Both the position numbers and the translations under genes were made by a program. Under the pieces are notes generated by a model that saw nothing but the letters and a program-made list of their open reading frames with translations, made no database searches and was not told the origin of the DNA. A DNA stretch of 64,000 bases from Desulfovibrio sp. A2 (GTDB taxonomy: Bacteria; Desulfobacterota; Desulfovibrionia; Desulfovibrionales; Desulfovibrionaceae), in contig NZ_AGFG01000050.1 of assembly GCF_000226255.1 (NCBI RefSeq), positions 186,001 through 250,000 on the forward strand. The letters run 5' to 3'. Positions 49,901 to 58,061 of this stretch are shown here, piece by piece (positions within the stretch are counted from its first letter, which is position 1; each line of letters starts with the position of its first letter).

Positions 49901-52900
49901 CGCCACCGCGCGCAACCTGTGCGAGCGCCTGTCCACCCTGCTGGACGCGGTGCTGCGCGGCGACGGCGCGTCCGGTGGCTCGTTCGTGGGCGTCCCCCTG
50001 CACGCTCTGGACCTGATGCCGGAACGCGAACTGCGGCAACTGCAACGCTTCAACGATACGGCGGAAGTCTTCGACATCGAGCGGGACGCGGACAGCCTGT
50101 TCCGCGAACAGCTGGCCCGCACGCCGGGCCATGCGGCCATCATCGCCCCCAACGGGCAGGTGTGCAGCTACGCGGAATTCGACGCCCGGATCGCGGCCAT
50201 GGCCGCCTGGCTGGCCGGGCAGGGCGTCTCGCCCGGCGACCATGCCTGCGTCTGCCTGGAGCGGTCGCTGGACATGATGGTGAGCATCTTCGCCGTGCTG
50301 CGCCTGGGGGCCGTGTATGTGCCCGTTGCGCCGGGCCTGCCCGCCGCGCGGCTGCGCGCCATGCTTGAAGACCTCGGAGCGCCCGTGGTGATCTGCGACC
50401 CGCGCTTCGCGTCCGCGTTCGACGGGTGCGGGGCGCGGGTGCTTGTGCCGGACACGTTAGCACCGGACGCGTACACACCTGTCCCGCGCGGGCTGCCGCC
50501 TGCCGGACCAGCCGGGCGGGGCGGCGTCGCGCCGGATTCCGTGGCCTATGTCATCTTCACCTCCGGCTCCACAGGGCGGCCCAAGGGCGTGCAGGTGGAG
50601 CACCGCAGCCTGTGCAACCGCCTGTTGTGGATGCAGTCGCGCTTTCCCATCGGGCCGGACGACGTGGTGTTGCAGAAGACCACCGTGTCCTTCGACGTGT
50701 CCGTCTGGGAACTCTTCTGGTGGTCGTGGTGCGGGGCCGGGCTTGCGCTGCTGGAACCGGAAGGGGAGAAGGATCCGGCCCGCATCGTCGAGGCCATCCA
50801 CGCGCGCAAGGTCACGGTGCTGCACTTCGTGCCGTCCATGCTCCGGGTGTTCCTGGACCATCTGGAATCCCGCCCGGAGGACGTGCGCAGGCTGTCCACG
50901 CTGCGTTACGTGTTCACCAGCGGAGAGGCGTTGCCGCGCGATCTCGTGGCCCGGTTCAACGCGCTGCTGCGCGCGCAACTGCACAACCTGTACGGCCCCA
51001 CGGAGGCCACCATCGACGTTTCGTGGTACCCGTGCGCGCAAACGCCCCCCCATGGGGTGCCCATCGGCAGGCCCGTCAGCAACACCGGGCTGCACGTGCT
51101 GGACGCCCGGATGCGCCCGGTGCCGCCGGGCGTTGCCGGAGAGATATGGATCAGCGGGGTGCAGGTGGCGCGGGGCTATGCCAACCGGCCGGACCTGACG
51201 GAACGCGCCTTCGTGGCGGATCCGTCCTTCTCCGGCGGGCGCATGTACCGCACCGGCGACCTTGGCCGGTGGCTGCCCGACGGCAACATGGAGTACCTTG
51301 GCCGCAACGACGACCAGGTCAAGATTCGCGGCCACCGCATCGAACTCGGCGAGGTGGAGGCTGCGCTGGCCCGCTGCCCCGGCGTTGCGCAGGCGGTGGC
51401 GCGCACCTGCCGCATCGGCGGGTACGACGCGCTGGAAGCCTTCCTGCTGCCGCGCGCCGGGGCGGAACTGACGTTCCGCGACATCCGGTCCGCGCTGGCG
51501 GCCAGCCTGCCCGAATACATGTGCCCCTCGCGCTTCCATGTCGTGGACGACATTCCGTTGACCCCGTCGGGCAAGGCCGACCGGGGGCGGCTGGCGGGTG
51601 CGCCGCTGCTGCCCGCCGCGCGTGCCGTCGGCAACGCGTCGGAAGTCCCGCTGCTGGACGAGGTGCGCGCCCTGTGGCGGCAGACGATGCCGGAAGTCCC
51701 GCTGCTGGACGAGGTGCGCGCCCTGTGGCGGCAGACGATGCCGGAAGTGGACGTGCGGGACCCGGACATCGGCTTTTTTGGCGCGGGTGGCAATTCGCTG
51801 CTGCTTGTCCGGCTGCACGGGCTGCTGGACCAGCGCTGGCCGGGCGTGTTCACGCTGGCGGGGCTGTTTTCGGAAAGCACCATCCGGGCGCAGGCGGCGT
51901 ACATCGCCCAGACGCGGGGCGCAGTCCGGCCCCGTTCCGCCAAGGCCGCGCCCGATGCCCCGGTGGCCATCATCGGCATGGCCGTGCGCCTTGGCGACCA
52001 CGCGGACACCGAACGCTTCTGGCAGGACCTGGCGAGCGGCGCGGACCTGAACGTACCGCTGCCCGAAGCGCGGCGGCGGGAGGTGCGGCAGGTATTCGAG
52101 GCCGTGGGCTTCCCCTTCGACGAGGCCCGGCTGCGCGAGGCGGCGTACCTTTCCGACGTGTCCTCCTTCGACCACAAGCGGTTCGGCCTTGCGCCCGGCG
52201 ATGCGGCCCTGCTCGACCCCAGGCAGCGCGTGTTCCTTGAAACGGCCATGCAGGCCCTGGACGACGCGGGCTACGGCGGTTCGGCGCTGGAAGGGCGCAA
52301 CGTGGGCGCCTTCGTGGGGGCCAGCCCCTACCGGCTGTTCCAGGACGCGGTAAGCCGGTCCTTTCCCGACCAGGCGGAGCAGATCTACCTGCTCAACGTG
52401 CCCTCCAACGTGGTGGCGCGGCTCAGCTACCTGAAGGACTGGAACGGCCCGGCGGCCACCGTGGATACCGCCTGCTCCTCGGTGCTGAAGGCCGTGCACG
52501 ACGCCTGCCACAGCCTGCGCGCCGGTGAAAGCTGCGTGGCGCTGGCGGGCGGGGTGCACCTCATCGACCTGCCGGTGAAGGCCGACCGCACCTTCACCAT
52601 AGAGGCCGCCTCGGGCCGCACGCGCACCTTCGACGCGGAGGCCGACGGCGTGGGCGCGGGCGAAGGCGCGGCGGTGTTCGTGCTCAAGCTGCTGGATGAC
52701 GCCCTGCGCGACCACGACGCCATCCACGCCGTCATCGCGGGCAGCGCGGTGAACCAGGATGGCAGGTCGTCCAGCATGGCCGCCCCCAATCCCGGCGCGC
52801 AGGCCGAGGTCATCACGCTGGCGGCCCGCAACGCATCCGTGGCGCTCGAAGACATCAGCCTTTTCGAGGCGCATGGCACGGCCACCGTGCTTGGCGACCC

Positions 52901-55900
52901 GGTGGAGATCGAGGGACTGACCCGTGCCTTCGCCCGCGAGGGGGCGCATCCGCGCGGCAAAATTCCCATCGGCTCGGTGAAGGGAAACCTGGGCCACCTG
53001 GACGCCGCCGCCGGGGCCGTGGGGCTGGCCAAGGCCGTGTTGTGCCTGAAAAAGGGCCTCGTGCCGCCGCAGCCGCACTTTGCCCGGCCCAACCCGCACA
53101 TCGACTTCGACGCCGCGCCCGTGCGCGTGGCGCAAACGCTGGAGCCGCTGCCCGAGGCGCATCGGCCGTGGCGGTGCGGGGTGAGTTCCTTCGGCCTCAG
53201 CGGGGTGAACACCCACGTCATTCTGAGTGAGCCCTGGCCGAACGAGCTCTGGCTGGCCGAACACGATGGGACCGGGCACGAGCCCGGGGCCGTGCCGCGG
53301 GATGGCGACGGCGCATGGTACTGCGCCCCGCTTTCCGCCCAGAGCGAGGCCGACCTGCTGGCATACCGCCGCGCGGTGCGGGACGCGGTGGCCCGCAACC
53401 CCCACTGGCCCCTGCACGCCATTGCCGCCACGCTGGCGGCCGGGCGCGACCATCTGGACGTGCGGGCCGTGGTGGTGGCGCGCACCCGGCGGGAGCTGCT
53501 GGATGCGCTGGATGGCGGCATCACGCCGGTCACCTGCCACGCACGGCAGGCGGGGGGCGCCGCCGCAGCAGCGGCCGGGGCCGCGCCCGCCGTCCATGCC
53601 ACGCGTGAGACGGCCGACGAGGCCGCGCGGGCGTTCCTGGCCGGGCAGCGGCTGGCATGGCCCGCAGATCGCCCCCTGCACCGGGTGCACCTGCCCGCCA
53701 CGCCGTTCACGCGCGTACCGCTGTGGCCCCGGTTCGCCTCGGCATTCCTGTCCGGCCCCGTGCAGACGCCCACGGGCAGCGCCTTTGCCCTGGCGCTGGA
53801 CCGGCCAGACTTCTGGCCCGTGGCGGAACATTGCCTGAACGGCGTGCCCACGCTGGTGGGCATGGGCATGCTGGACATCATTGCCAAGGCCGTCGAACGG
53901 GGCAAGGCCATTGATCGAGGCCAGTCCGTGGACCGTCTGCCGCTATGCATCGAAAGCCTGCGCTGGCGCAGCCCGGTGACCATGGCCGACGGCAGCCGGG
54001 CCACGCTGGTCGTGGAGCGGCGCGACCACGGGCACTCGGTGGAACTGCACCACCTGCGCGACGGGGCCTGGAGCGTGGCGGCAAGCGCCACCGTGGGCGA
54101 TGCAGAGCCCGTGCGGCCCGCCGCGCCCCCCGCTGCGCTGGACATGGCGGCCCTGCGCGCGGGCCTGCGCCCCTTCGAGGCGCGGGGCGCACAGACGCTG
54201 GTCAGCATCAGCGGGCGCTGGCTGTGCCGCGAGGCGCTGTGGATTTCGGACGGGGGCGACCGGCTGCTGGCGCAACTGGTCCTGCCAGACGCATACCGGC
54301 ACGACCTGCATACCTTCCGCTGGCACCCGGCCATGGTCGACGTGGCCGCCAGCCTGGCCCTGCACGGCGTTTCCGGCTTCGTCCCGGCCAGATGCGGCGC
54401 GGTGCGGCTGTACCGGCCGCTGCCCGCCAGGGCATTCGCCCATGTGGGCATCACCGAACGGCAGCCGGGCATGATCACGGCGCGGTGCACGGTGGCCGAC
54501 CTTTCCGGCAACGTGGTGCTGGAGATGGACGACCTGGTGTTCCTGGCGCTGGCGCAGGCCCGGCCGGAACGGGACGAGCCGGACGCACGGCCGGAGCCGG
54601 AACTGTATTCCGTGGAATGGACAAGGGCCGACCTGCCCCCCGTCGCGGCAGCGTCGCCCACGGACGATGGCGGGCTCATGCTGCTGGGCGGGGGCGATGG
54701 CGAACTTTGCGAGGCCCTGGCTACGCGCGCCTGCCTGCGGCGGGAACTGCCCGCGCGGCCTGAAGAACGGCAGGCCCTGGCCGGGGAGATACTGGACCGG
54801 GGCATTGACCACATCGTCTACCTGCCTGCGGCGGACGACGATCACTGGGCCTTCTGCAGCCAGCTACAGGAACTGTGCCGGGCCCGGCTGCGGGCCCCCC
54901 TGCGCGTCACCGTGGTGGGCGGGGGGGGGCTGCCGCAATCCGGGGGCGCGCCCGAACACGCCTTGCTGCTGGGGCCGCTGCTGTGCCTGCATCAGGAAGA
55001 ACCGCGCATTTCCTGCGCCCATGTGGAGCTGGCATCGGCTGCCCCCGAGCCGGTGCGCGCGTTCATGGACAGCCTTGGCCGCATCGACGGGCCGTACCGC
55101 ATCGACGACGACGGGAACGTCCGGGTGCGGCGGCTGAATGCATTGGGCGCGACTGGCCCGACTGGCGAGACTGGCACGTCTGGGGCACAGGGCGCGGCAT
55201 TCCCCGCCCTTGCGCCCGATGGGTGCGTGGTGATCTCCGGCGGCCTTGGCGGCATGGGCCTGACCCTGGCGCGGCAACTGCACGCCGCCACCGGCGTCCG
55301 CGTGGCCCTGCTGCACCGCAGGGGCGAAATCCCGGCGGACATGCCCTTCGCCGCCTACCGCTGCGACGTCACGGACTCCGGGCAGGTGGCGGCCGCGTTC
55401 GCCGCCGTCCGGCGCGAGGTCGGCCCCGTGCAGGGGGTCATCCATGCCGCCGGGGTGGCGGGCGACGGCTACCTGCTGTCCAAGGGCCGGGAAGCCTACG
55501 AGGCGGTGCTGGCCCCCAAGGTTGCCGGAACGTGGAACCTGCACCGCGAGACCCTTGGCGACGACCTGCGCTTCTTCGTGCTGGCCTCGTCCCGCACCTC
55601 CCTCACGGGCGCGCCGGGGCAGTGCGACTACACGGCGGCCAACGCCTTCCTGAACGCCTTCGCGCGGTATCGCAAGGGGTTGGGGCTGCCTGCGCTAGCC
55701 ATCTGCTGGAACACCTGGGCGGACGTGGGCATGGCCGCGCGCCACGGGGCGGACCGGGGCGCGTTCACCCTGGCCCCGGAACAGGCATTGGGCGTGCTGA
55801 CTGGGGCGCTGGCCAGCGGTTCGGACCTCGTGGTGGTGGCCATGCCCGGCGAGGGCGCGGCCGACCATCCCCTGGCCACCCTTGTCAGGGTCGCCCCCGC

Positions 55901-58061
55901 ATCGGGCCCGGCAGCGGAACCGCAGCCCGCGCCCGGCGCACCGGATATGGCCGCAGCGCAGGACGGGGAGCAGGATGCACAACTGTTGGAAATTTTTCGC
56001 GATTGCCTTGGCTACGACGCGGAACTGACCCGTGAGGACGACTTCTTCGACCTGGGCGGGGATTCCATTGCCGCAACGCGCATCGTCAGCCGCATGGACC
56101 AGGCGCTGGGCATCAAGGCCAGCGTGGTGGACCTGCTGGAAAGCGACAGCCTGGGCGACTTCGTGGACAAGGTGCTGGCCGAGCGCAGGCGGGCCGCCCC
56201 GGCGGCGCGGGGCCTGCAGCCCGCCCCGGCGCGCGAAGCCTACCCCGTGGGCCGCGAGCAGTTGGCCATCCTGTACGCGGACATGCTGAGCGAAGGTCAC
56301 CTCGGCTTCAACCTTCCGGCCTTCCTGAAGCTGCCGCGCGACCTGGACAGGCGGCGGCTGGAAGCGGCCATCGGCGCGCTGGTGCAGCGCCACGAGGTGC
56401 TGCGGACCTCGTTCCGCGACTTCGAGGCCGAGCACCCCAACATGGTCATCCACCCCTACACGGGCTTCACCCTGGAAGAAACGCGCCTGCCGGACCTGGC
56501 GCACAAGGATGCCCTGATCACCCCCTTCGACCTGAAGAGGGAGGGCGGTTTCCGGGTTCGCCTGCTGACGCTCGACGACGGCGAACACGTCCTGTTCTAC
56601 GACGTCCACCACGCCCTCGCCGACGGCAGGACCATATCCCTGCTCAACGCGGAGCTCTACCGCCTGTATCACGGGCTGCCGCTGGAGCCGGTGAGCGCCC
56701 AGCAGAAGGATTTCGCGTGGCGCCAGTTCACGCAGTCCAATGCGCAGGACAAGGCCTACTGGCTGGCGCTGTACCGCGACGGCCTGCCGAAGCTCGACCT
56801 GCCCGCCGCGTATCCGCGTCCCCCGGTGCAGACCAACCGGGGCGGCATGTACGAGTTCGAGTTGCCCGGGGAACTGGTGGCGGGCATCCGCGACCTGGCC
56901 CGGCGCGAGGGCGCGACCAACTACCACGTGGTGCTCACGGCGTGGAGCCTGCTGGTCCACGCCTGCACGGGCGACGACGACTTCGTCATCGCCATATCCG
57001 TGGACAGCCGCGACGAGCACCTGAACACGGCGGGCATGCTGGCCTCGCTGCTGCCCCTGCGGTTGCGCGTGGACGGCGCGAAGCCGCTGGGCGCGCTGCT
57101 GCGGGATACCCGCACGGCCAGCAACGAAGCGCTGCGCCATCGCGGCTACATCCTGGGCAACCTGCTGGCCGACCTGAAGCCGCCGGTGTGCCTGGACCGG
57201 TCGCCGCTGTCGGAAGTGATCCTGTCGTACATGAACTTCGAGTTCGCGGCGGAGGGCGCCCAGATGTTCGAACCGATGCGGTTCAGCAAGCACGCCAGCA
57301 AGACCGACCTTTCCATCTTCGCCAGCGACACGGGCAGCGCCATCGGCTTCGCGCTGGAATACTACGCGGACCTGTTCAGCCACGACGACGTCGTGCGCAT
57401 GGGGAAAGAACTCACGCGGATACTGGAGTTGATGACCACTGGCCCGGCGGACGAGCCCGTGCGGTTCACCCATGCGCCGCCAGCGCGTCCCGCTCCCGGC
57501 CCCGCTCCCGATTTGGCGCCGTGCGCCCTCGCTTCGGTGGCGCGCGAACTGGGCGGGGAACTGCGCGAGGGCATCCGCGGGCTTGCCGCGCGCACGGGCG
57601 TTTCCGCAGCCTCGGTCATGCTGGCCACCTTCGCGGTGCTGCTCGGCCGGGTGACCGCGCGGCAGGAGTTCGCGGTGGACGTGGCGTCATGCGGCCCGGT
57701 GCGGTTCCTTCTCGACGAAGAGACGGAGTTCGGCGACCTGCTTGCACGGACGCATGCGCAACTCCTGGGCAACGGGCAGGAGGCGCGGGTTGCGCCCGAC
57801 GATGGCGAACCGGGCCGGGCTTCCGGCGGTTCGTTCCCGCGCGTGGCGTTCCTGTGGGACGGGGATGAGGCCGGGGCGTCGCTGGCATCCGGCCATGGCG
57901 GAAACCCAGGCGAACATGATCTGGTGTGCCGCGTGCGGGATGACGGCGGCACCATCACCGTGCGGCTCGACCACGACGCCCAGTCCCTCGCTGCCGAAAC
58001 GGCCGGGAACTGGCTGGAATATTACGTGCTCTTTCTGGATGGGGCAGCCAAGGGAAATTGA
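40965..58061 (+). CDS. Giant hybrid NRPS-PKS megasynthase (about 5,698 residues)
   Basis: Start ATG 40965 follows AGAGG; an upstream in-frame TTG is ignored. Domains by nt, with active-site residues: C1 41000-42330 (SHLVLDG, first His of HHxxxDG replaced by Ser); A1 42366-43800 (code D-A-S-T-I-A-A-V-C, near Phe/Tyr codes); T1 (Ser 43911); C2 44063-45250 (HHIAGDG); T2 (Ser 45435), with no A domain; E 45600-46950 (HHLVLDAVS, FNYLGE); C3 47020-48270 (HHLLMDG); T3 (Ser 48537), again no A; C4 48730-50030 (HHIVFDG); A2 50080-51600 (code D-V-W-H-F-S-L-I-D, matches Ser); T4 (Ser 51795) preceded by a 51-bp duplication; KS 51950-53240 (DTACSS, EAHGTAT, NLGHLDAA); no AT; DH 53780-54560 (His 53829, Asp 54339); KR 55220-55800 (GGLGGMG, Tyr 55629); T5 (Ser 56064); C5 56230-57470 (HHALADG); then a half C-like region to the end. 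E epimerises the residue on T2; KS-DH-KR extends by an unsaturated or reduced two-carbon unit. It is continued by the next gene (1-bp overlap, TGATG). Product unknown. Confidence 0.95.
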   Translation: MKDAMMDDGLQEIVPLTGCQKELWLACRTSLSEYAEVSIRGSFPIANAVCPDRLREAIRIVLRHTPLPGATLCADGDEPCFIVGAATDVPDRGDDIDFRFLDLRDAANPEQAAKQYAAAFFEEHVDNPLMRYALLRTGESESLYLVKSSHLVLDGLAFFYHTAFVADVYTELAQGRTPGPYERCSCLEEYRADAGHAASSRFAKDMAFWEEHLERLPEKRIFRALPGRPDVLGNTRYKKYLLAQDASRQAGELQARYGVSPAGLFTALHALVLSYMCDEKDIVVQTPLAFGERKAFRKRQGAHICMPPTLLDMRQHETFASLLADVGAQSAAFFRRARTPFQLAVRNLGHKNLAYIADTFINYLPNAPEGSPDFHIREAVQHHSVHEPVLFGALVMEECHTRRLSLTVRSCRNHFSERDVDRYVRRVEYLVRQLASGADLPQLDYLLEEEAGELRAWQRGDERHYPVRSMPGLFDEKAEAFAGRDAVRDEHGAVLSYAELRENSLRCAAWLAGQGVGRGDVVAVLARRALRLPEIILGIQRCGAVYLPVDPKSPADRIAYIVADAGAVLTLDVNDAAYAGAPPVAPPLGPDPGDGAYLIYTSGSTGRPKGVLAPHGGFVNMIQGQIEVFGVGPEDRVLQFAPPVFDASLSEMFMALHAGACLYPVSDAYRNAPWDLKGYMADNGVTVTTFPPSYLRLFDGEPFPGLRVLITAGEPPVAADALHYAGALRYFNAYGPTETCVCASMKRVAPDEALPISSGRPIPNGVVCILDSSGRPRPAGMVGELWVGGGSVALGYHGNPELTGQRFRPLPGSTPDKDGSRAYATGDLALWSETGEILLVGRADDQVKVRGNRVELGEVAFLLERCVGVRQAQVLAVKDGNGQTELAAFMMLRPDATQEAVARWSRANLPPYMVPSLWHVLDAMPVTRTGKVDRTALRRMAEAPVQAPRRERPVDERLLDACQRTMGGTYDPEANFFDQGGNSLKGMLLLQEIRKVFGVDLAFRDFVACETLFDVEAMLRQRGEQAAPPPSATVPLSRAQYRIWAYQQANQGTVDYNMPLLLEVGGENARAFTDALRRALGDQELLCCTIGGDIDAPHLARGGEGAIPVREEAFADEAAATAFLDGQIHAPFDLRREPPVRMAVARLGDRLRVLVVVHHIAGDGETLDIVLRNALEYLRGGQPEKGALAVQARFCHREAEYLRSDACRDDAAYWRAMLTPPVPPVSTSAARIGAMTDMALPPALAEGLDRLARRSGTTELTCFVPLLARFLCRACDRPEMLVAVPVGLRETQEEFRTAGFFVNTVPLRFAPSPAANMAEDARATARQLREAVAHGRYCDIPAMPDFLATHIHAEPCQGPGLALRRLPLQLRASKLAGSFTLVTGEDSRIILEHDAGFIHDGAALLAALLRDMASALGDGGMADAGGATIFSLAARSCDVESHVGLPDAMVATVAGGSAPSGPREALAQAWAAILHAEAVDAADFFRAGGDSIKAIQITGLLHRSGVTVLSAPDFLRTPNFADLCALLDRADCGQPDAGDAAAASASGVIAHPPLEAGQVAPLLPIQQALLRDHPDHWTAFHMLLPLELDPSIAPETVQAWLETLPGRFEALRLAFSPRGAEALAEPRPVALRRCDMPHGTLRVDALRHLVREVTAGLDPQTGNTLGAGLADCDGARLLALVGHHLVLDAVSLDILLRDLRAFVSGAGVSRTVEGCGLAARSAAMDRLVAEGTFPSAEDREFWAGVCRTPAAPLDALRKDGVANGADEVPGAGGQDIASERVTARAGLRGFRAGHTRSVPADLLAALAVALHWQGQHSTVFVTLESHGRDSVAPGCDLSRSLGWFTAVCPLPLTPATSGAQARRHLLPWLRDAFTPRGCNAYGYLRRADPQRFGYAAQIGFNYLGEVGDAGEGGIVPLPSLAAPGEIPGLLHPRYRPDAPLDLSASFDASGELHLLAWFSPHLLAPEWVAGLLECWAAALRTLPAYSPPVDDETRAAILADCRCTEADVERIERPDPSHEPMLYQHLAPGDGVYTQQVEFHFGGELDEFRLMAAWDRVVDRHESLRSLFPMPHHGEFFRVALRRARTGAEYHCLSHLPPDAAGAEAEALVRQRRGRAFDLARGPLLHAQFFRLDARTLVMSWCFHHLLMDGWCIGVLLRELFATCRSLSGRPTPPLPAPFALAEYERWQADFDMEAAREYWAALLDGYGPLAGVAPASSGPSVVSSPDGEPETLELALDVPLGDALRQAAASHAVTLSALTQALWAVVLGVRNGHRRDVVFGVVTSGRPAEVDGMDRAVGLFIRTLPLRARWNEADGFASLLADLREQGLGQMRHGYLPLAAMGRNLLDHLMVFENYPADAPFGGADVQLLDVRGYEKIPYPLGITVIPCAELRFRFLYDPAVLARSDVENLRDRLHAALRAVGGDRDVSCRTLEAVVAAVPASDVATSDGASSGVAVPADAGLADAERASSAPAPQGLTREMAAAPSRPHTDEGLEETVRSIYAEVLGRGVVTPDEDFFALGGHSLSAMQVMALLGRRLGVKVGIDDILSHSSPRQLAARIRDLSHGEVPSTGPNEARAAARIPRVDTEGVHPLSPAQQRIWFLQRLHEDGRIYQIPFAARLPGDVDADALQQALLLLEGRHDALRLRVSAHAPEQRLAPLGGLKLELRDGPCTEQDLELAPMGFGFDAPLARVTLFREGASGCVMLLTVHHIVFDGWSAEILLRELNEAYAAVLRGDRPAWPPQETDYLSHVAWEREREPAGLAALKDALLPLPERLRLPLDFPRPAVQGLAGGVEVFRLDAARGRALKARARDAGATLFPVLLALVGTFLHRHTGQDDLIVGCPAANRELGHTQGMIGLFVNTLAIRMPLRPDGSFDELVGTVDAAFRRALAAQSYPFEKLVDGLGVERDTSRNPLFDVFVALEDATWHDYGQEPLRMRSLPLPHRHSKFDLSFYFREMEPDAYEVHLEFRTDLFTPATARNLCERLSTLLDAVLRGDGASGGSFVGVPLHALDLMPERELRQLQRFNDTAEVFDIERDADSLFREQLARTPGHAAIIAPNGQVCSYAEFDARIAAMAAWLAGQGVSPGDHACVCLERSLDMMVSIFAVLRLGAVYVPVAPGLPAARLRAMLEDLGAPVVICDPRFASAFDGCGARVLVPDTLAPDAYTPVPRGLPPAGPAGRGGVAPDSVAYVIFTSGSTGRPKGVQVEHRSLCNRLLWMQSRFPIGPDDVVLQKTTVSFDVSVWELFWWSWCGAGLALLEPEGEKDPARIVEAIHARKVTVLHFVPSMLRVFLDHLESRPEDVRRLSTLRYVFTSGEALPRDLVARFNALLRAQLHNLYGPTEATIDVSWYPCAQTPPHGVPIGRPVSNTGLHVLDARMRPVPPGVAGEIWISGVQVARGYANRPDLTERAFVADPSFSGGRMYRTGDLGRWLPDGNMEYLGRNDDQVKIRGHRIELGEVEAALARCPGVAQAVARTCRIGGYDALEAFLLPRAGAELTFRDIRSALAASLPEYMCPSRFHVVDDIPLTPSGKADRGRLAGAPLLPAARAVGNASEVPLLDEVRALWRQTMPEVPLLDEVRALWRQTMPEVDVRDPDIGFFGAGGNSLLLVRLHGLLDQRWPGVFTLAGLFSESTIRAQAAYIAQTRGAVRPRSAKAAPDAPVAIIGMAVRLGDHADTERFWQDLASGADLNVPLPEARRREVRQVFEAVGFPFDEARLREAAYLSDVSSFDHKRFGLAPGDAALLDPRQRVFLETAMQALDDAGYGGSALEGRNVGAFVGASPYRLFQDAVSRSFPDQAEQIYLLNVPSNVVARLSYLKDWNGPAATVDTACSSVLKAVHDACHSLRAGESCVALAGGVHLIDLPVKADRTFTIEAASGRTRTFDAEADGVGAGEGAAVFVLKLLDDALRDHDAIHAVIAGSAVNQDGRSSSMAAPNPGAQAEVITLAARNASVALEDISLFEAHGTATVLGDPVEIEGLTRAFAREGAHPRGKIPIGSVKGNLGHLDAAAGAVGLAKAVLCLKKGLVPPQPHFARPNPHIDFDAAPVRVAQTLEPLPEAHRPWRCGVSSFGLSGVNTHVILSEPWPNELWLAEHDGTGHEPGAVPRDGDGAWYCAPLSAQSEADLLAYRRAVRDAVARNPHWPLHAIAATLAAGRDHLDVRAVVVARTRRELLDALDGGITPVTCHARQAGGAAAAAAGAAPAVHATRETADEAARAFLAGQRLAWPADRPLHRVHLPATPFTRVPLWPRFASAFLSGPVQTPTGSAFALALDRPDFWPVAEHCLNGVPTLVGMGMLDIIAKAVERGKAIDRGQSVDRLPLCIESLRWRSPVTMADGSRATLVVERRDHGHSVELHHLRDGAWSVAASATVGDAEPVRPAAPPAALDMAALRAGLRPFEARGAQTLVSISGRWLCREALWISDGGDRLLAQLVLPDAYRHDLHTFRWHPAMVDVAASLALHGVSGFVPARCGAVRLYRPLPARAFAHVGITERQPGMITARCTVADLSGNVVLEMDDLVFLALAQARPERDEPDARPEPELYSVEWTRADLPPVAAASPTDDGGLMLLGGGDGELCEALATRACLRRELPARPEERQALAGEILDRGIDHIVYLPAADDDHWAFCSQLQELCRARLRAPLRVTVVGGGGLPQSGGAPEHALLLGPLLCLHQEEPRISCAHVELASAAPEPVRAFMDSLGRIDGPYRIDDDGNVRVRRLNALGATGPTGETGTSGAQGAAFPALAPDGCVVISGGLGGMGLTLARQLHAATGVRVALLHRRGEIPADMPFAAYRCDVTDSGQVAAAFAAVRREVGPVQGVIHAAGVAGDGYLLSKGREAYEAVLAPKVAGTWNLHRETLGDDLRFFVLASSRTSLTGAPGQCDYTAANAFLNAFARYRKGLGLPALAICWNTWADVGMAARHGADRGAFTLAPEQALGVLTGALASGSDLVVVAMPGEGAADHPLATLVRVAPASGPAAEPQPAPGAPDMAAAQDGEQDAQLLEIFRDCLGYDAELTREDDFFDLGGDSIAATRIVSRMDQALGIKASVVDLLESDSLGDFVDKVLAERRRAAPAARGLQPAPAREAYPVGREQLAILYADMLSEGHLGFNLPAFLKLPRDLDRRRLEAAIGALVQRHEVLRTSFRDFEAEHPNMVIHPYTGFTLEETRLPDLAHKDALITPFDLKREGGFRVRLLTLDDGEHVLFYDVHHALADGRTISLLNAELYRLYHGLPLEPVSAQQKDFAWRQFTQSNAQDKAYWLALYRDGLPKLDLPAAYPRPPVQTNRGGMYEFELPGELVAGIRDLARREGATNYHVVLTAWSLLVHACTGDDDFVIAISVDSRDEHLNTAGMLASLLPLRLRVDGAKPLGALLRDTRTASNEALRHRGYILGNLLADLKPPVCLDRSPLSEVILSYMNFEFAAEGAQMFEPMRFSKHASKTDLSIFASDTGSAIGFALEYYADLFSHDDVVRMGKELTRILELMTTGPADEPVRFTHAPPARPAPGPAPDLAPCALASVARELGGELREGIRGLAARTGVSAASVMLATFAVLLGRVTARQEFAVDVASCGPVRFLLDEETEFGDLLARTHAQLLGNGQEARVAPDDGEPGRASGGSFPRVAFLWDGDEAGASLASGHGGNPGEHDLVCRVRDDGGTITVRLDHDAQSLAAETAGNWLEYYVLFLDGAAKGN
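51642..51743 (+). repeat. Exact 51-bp tandem duplication inside the megasynthase
   Basis: Two identical 51-bp units (51642-51692 and 51693-51743) encode EVPLLDEVRALWRQTMP twice, in frame, at the start of carrier domain T4. The segment corresponds to the first helix of the carrier fold. Identity at the DNA level means the duplication is recent, or an assembly artefact. Confidence 0.9.
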
